Part shown: positions 61,336 to 64,000 of the stretch, one piece after another
Layout of the letters: every line of letters starts with the position of its first letter
Position numbering within the stretch: position 1 is the first letter of the stretch
Source: Kineosporia babensis
GTDB lineage: Bacteria; Actinomycetota; Actinomycetes; Actinomycetales; Kineosporiaceae
Length of the DNA: 64,000 nt
Direction of reading: 5' to 3'
Assembly (NCBI RefSeq): GCF_021129305.1
Contig: NZ_JAJOMB010000003.1
Coordinates: forward strand, 248,001-312,000
Translations under genes and position numbers: made by a program
Notes under the pieces: model-generated
What the model was told of the DNA's origin: nothing
Database searches by the model: none
Seen by the model: the letters and a program-made list of their open reading frames with translations, nothing else

Positions 61336-61376
61336 GCGTTTCCTGCCCGTCCCGCCTCGGATCAAAGGAGATCTCT

Positions 61377-64000
61377 GTGTCCTTCTCGCGCCATCGCGTC
61401 GCCGGCGTAGCCGCCGCCATACTTGCCACGGGTCTGCTCGTCTCGAGCCCCGCTCAGGCCGCCGAGGCCCTCACGATCGAGGGCGAGAACCCCACAGCCA
61501 CAACCATGGTGCCCGGCGCCGCCGCGCAGACCGGGGCCAGCGGAGGCTCGTCCCTGCGGCTCTACACCGCGGCGGAAGCCCCCGAAGGTGGATACACCGC
61601 CACCTACGAGGTCGAGGTCGACGACGCCTCCCTGTACCGGCTCGACGCGACGACGATCCCGGTCGGTGTGGAATGGGCGTCACCCTTCCGGGTGCGGGCG
61701 AACGACGGGGCCTGGCAGGAAAGCAGTGACGCCCGTCAGCTGTCGGTCGTCAACAGCGAGTTGCGGCGCTACGAACTGGGCGCTCTCGCCCTCGACGCCG
61801 GCGTCAACACGATCGAGTTCCAGGTCACCGAGCGCCGTAAGTCGCCCAACACGAACTACACGCTGTTCCTCGACACGTTCACCCTCACGCCGGCCGAGAT
61901 GGCCCTCGAGTCGGTGACGGCCCCCGATCGTTTCGGCGTCTTCGAGCAGGGCGAGAGCGCCACGCTCACGGCAGCACTCAACTCCAAGGCGCTGGCCCCC
62001 GTACCGGTCACCTGGAGCGTCGCGGACTACGACGGGGCCGTCGTGGCCGAGGGCGAGACCACGGTGGAGACCGGCGAGTCCACCGCATCCATCGACCTCG
62101 GCGATGCGCTCGACACCGGTGCGTACCGGGTGTCTGCGCGGATCACGGGGCTGGAGACCGGAATCGAGGGTGCGTTCGCCGTTCTGCCCGAGGCTTCGTC
62201 CCGGCCCGCAGTCGACGACAGCCCCTTCGCAGTCGACGTTTACGGCTCGAAGCTGATCGCGACCGACGACGCCGAGGCCTTTGCGCATGTCCTGTCGCTG
62301 ACCGGCGTCGACTGGATCCGCGATCGGCAGCGCTGGAACGACGTCATCAACCCCGCCCGTGGGAGTTTCGACTTCTCGGGCGAGCAGCAGCCGTTGAACT
62401 GGCTGCAGGCAGCGGATGCCGCCGGGCTGAAGACCCTCTCCTCGTTCCACGACGGCCCGTCCTGGACGCGGGTCGAGAAGCGGGAGCTCCCGCAGGACCT
62501 GCGCGACATGTACGACTTCGCGCTCGCAGCCGGAGAGAACTACGACGGACTGGTGGACGCGTGGCAGCTCTGGAATGAGCAGAACCGCAAGTTCGCGCAC
62601 GAATCGGAGGGCGCCGACCGCTTCGCCGCCGTGATGAAGGCCGCAGCCCTCGGCTTCCTCGACTCGGGCACGGACGCGCTCCTGGTGAACGGCGGTCTGG
62701 CCGGCGTCGACCCGCACTACGCACAGTGGCAGTTCCGCAACGGCATCCTCGACTACCTCGACGCTCACGCCTATCACACGCACACGACCGTCAACGCCTC
62801 GGCGTCGACCAACGCGCACCCGGACTTCTCCTCGCAACTCGAGGCCGCACAGCCGTACGGCGACGACGGCAAGGGCCGATGGGTCACCGAAAGCGGCATC
62901 GCCCTCAACAACGCCGACCAGACCAAGCTGCCGACCGCCACGCAGGAGGCCTTGCAGGCGCGCTACATCGTCAGCTCGGCCGCCGAGTCGCTCGCCCAGG
63001 GCTCGACGAAGCAGTTCTTCTTCATCGCCGCGCCGTACCGTGAGGGGGCCTCGTACTGGAGCATGTACCGCAGCCCGGACGAGCCGATGGCGGCCCTCGC
63101 GGCGCAGTCGGTGATGACCCGTGAACTCGGCGAGGGCCGGTATGCGGGACAGTTGACCGGCCTTCCGAAGGGCGTCTCGGCCTACGCGTTCGACACCGGC
63201 TCGGGCCCGGCCGCCGTGCTCTGGGCGCCCACCGACACCGAGGTGACGGTCCCCGTCGAAGGCGAGGCCGCGCTCGTCGACCTGATGGGTCGCGACGGCG
63301 ACCTCGCGGTCTCCGGCGGAGCCGCGGCATTCACCGTCGGCCCCGATCCTGTCTACCTGTCCGCGGCACAGTTCCCCGACCTCAAGGCCGCCCCGGCGCC
63401 CGCAGCCCCTGCCGACCCGATCGACGCCGAGGACTTCACGACGGCCGAACGCGTGGTGATCCAGCCCGTCTTCGACGCCGCGACCTCGGAAAACTCGCAG
63501 CTGTACGGATACGGACTCGACAGCACGGCCACCACCACGGTCACGGCTGAGGTCTACAACTTCAATGACGCCGGTGTGACCGCCGAGGTCGCTGCCACCG
63601 CCGAGGGTGGCTGGCAGGTCGTAGGCGCCGCGCAGCAGGTCACCATCCCGGCTGGCGGAAAGGCCGACGTGACCTTCGAGATCACCGCGGGCACCGACCT
63701 CCAGCAGACGATCGCCGATCTCACGTTCAAGGCGACCGTCGACGGGAAGACCTCGTCACCGGCAGTCGCCGAGTTGCGCCCACGGGCATCGTCGCTGACG
63801 GTCGAGCACGCGATCGACGGTGCCGACGACGTGGTGAAGGCCGAGTACACGAACACGACGGATGCCGCCCAGCACATCTCCGAGGCATCCTGGACCTTCA
63901 GCGAAGACACCGAGACGGTCGACGTCGACCTGGACGTCGCACCCGGGGCCACAGTCTCGCTCCTGTCGACCCCGGCGCCCGCGGGCGCCGGCGAGGTGGC
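61377..64000 (+). CDS. Large secreted glycoside hydrolase, GH-A clan-like (C-terminus outside the window)
   Basis: At least 874 residues; the frame is open to the right edge. GTG at 61377 follows AAAGGAG at 6 nt spacing. A signal peptide (about 1-28, ending AQAAE) precedes a CBM6/35-like beta module (about 30-140) and an Ig-like region (about 145-260). Next comes a barrel (about 275-600) with the clan A pair: acid/base E401 in AWQLWNEQNRKF and nucleophile E505 in GRWVTESGIAL. From about 690 there are repeated Ig/NEW3-like modules (VTAEVYNFNDAGVTAEVAAT). The family cannot be assigned by eye; GH39-like is possible. It probably releases galactosides for the transporter encoded upstream. Confidence 0.85.
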   Translation, partial: MSFSRHRVAGVAAAILATGLLVSSPAQAAEALTIEGENPTATTMVPGAAAQTGASGGSSLRLYTAAEAPEGGYTATYEVEVDDASLYRLDATTIPVGVEWASPFRVRANDGAWQESSDARQLSVVNSELRRYELGALALDAGVNTIEFQVTERRKSPNTNYTLFLDTFTLTPAEMALESVTAPDRFGVFEQGESATLTAALNSKALAPVPVTWSVADYDGAVVAEGETTVETGESTASIDLGDALDTGAYRVSARITGLETGIEGAFAVLPEASSRPAVDDSPFAVDVYGSKLIATDDAEAFAHVLSLTGVDWIRDRQRWNDVINPARGSFDFSGEQQPLNWLQAADAAGLKTLSSFHDGPSWTRVEKRELPQDLRDMYDFALAAGENYDGLVDAWQLWNEQNRKFAHESEGADRFAAVMKAAALGFLDSGTDALLVNGGLAGVDPHYAQWQFRNGILDYLDAHAYHTHTTVNASASTNAHPDFSSQLEAAQPYGDDGKGRWVTESGIALNNADQTKLPTATQEALQARYIVSSAAESLAQGSTKQFFFIAAPYREGASYWSMYRSPDEPMAALAAQSVMTRELGEGRYAGQLTGLPKGVSAYAFDTGSGPAAVLWAPTDTEVTVPVEGEAALVDLMGRDGDLAVSGGAAAFTVGPDPVYLSAAQFPDLKAAPAPAAPADPIDAEDFTTAERVVIQPVFDAATSENSQLYGYGLDSTATTTVTAEVYNFNDAGVTAEVAATAEGGWQVVGAAQQVTIPAGGKADVTFEITAGTDLQQTIADLTFKATVDGKTSSPAVAELRPRASSLTVEHAIDGADDVVKAEYTNTTDAAQHISEASWTFSEDTETVDVDLDVAPGATVSLLSTPAPAGAGEV

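Overview
The window is high-GC DNA with GTG/ATG starts preceded by GGAGG-type ribosome sites, many LuxR/NarL two-component genes, ECF sigma factors, TetR/LacI regulators and secreted glycoside hydrolases. This points to a free-living, saprophytic actinomycete. I cannot name the genus from the sequence alone. No rRNA, tRNA or CRISPR array was seen.

Layout. 1-8.9 kb: a catalase running off the left edge, then a dense signalling block. It holds a degenerate sensor kinase, two NarL-type regulators (one without its phospho-acceptor Asp), an ECF sigma factor, a complete sensor kinase, a short Hsp70-like ATPase and a membrane-anchored protein with an ADP-ribosyltransferase-like domain. 9-13.5 kb: a cell-surface block with three tandem membrane-anchored ricin-type trefoil proteins, an RTX calcium-binding protein and another secreted protein. 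13.6-16.4 kb: an XRE regulator, a lipoprotein and an alpha/beta hydrolase. 16.4-22.6 kb: a TetR-controlled leucine-degradation-type operon (acyl-CoA carboxylase beta and biotin subunits, acyl-CoA dehydrogenase, CitE-like lyase). 22.6-24.1 kb: a divergent SDR/TetR pair with paired operators. 24.1-25.7 kb: an operon of lipoprotein, ECF sigma factor and membrane anti-sigma-like protein, in which the first and last products share one extracytoplasmic domain. 25.9-34 kb: mixed oxidoreductases, an AraC regulator, an FxLD-type methyltransferase without its usual precursor peptide, and secreted proteins. 34.3-35.7 kb: a small membrane protein/HTH/DUF4386 operon. 36.1-39 kb: a CBM2-GH6 cellulase and a LacI regulator. 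39.2-41 kb: small regulators and enzymes. 41.1-48.6 kb: an alpha-mannosidase locus (GntR-LacI regulator, GH38, sugar ABC transporter). 48.8-52.9 kb: a P450, a membrane protein and a DesK/DesR-like pair. 52.9-64 kb: a galactoside-type locus (GH36, LacI, ABC transporter, large secreted GH-A-type enzyme cut by the right edge), interrupted by an IS200/IS605-type element.

How it fits together. The right half is mainly for polysaccharide scavenging. Secreted hydrolases cut plant or fungal glycans, ABC importers take up the oligosaccharides and intracellular GH38/GH36 enzymes trim them, each under a local LacI/GntR-type repressor. Neither ABC operon encodes an ATPase, so both probably use a shared MsiK-like ATPase encoded elsewhere. 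The best leads for new biology are the sigma-factor sandwich operon at 24.1-25.7 kb, the Hsp70/ART-like pair at 5.2-7.4 kb, the intact TnpB beside a doubly disabled TnpA at 55-56.7 kb, the orphan FxLD methyltransferase and the trefoil triplet.
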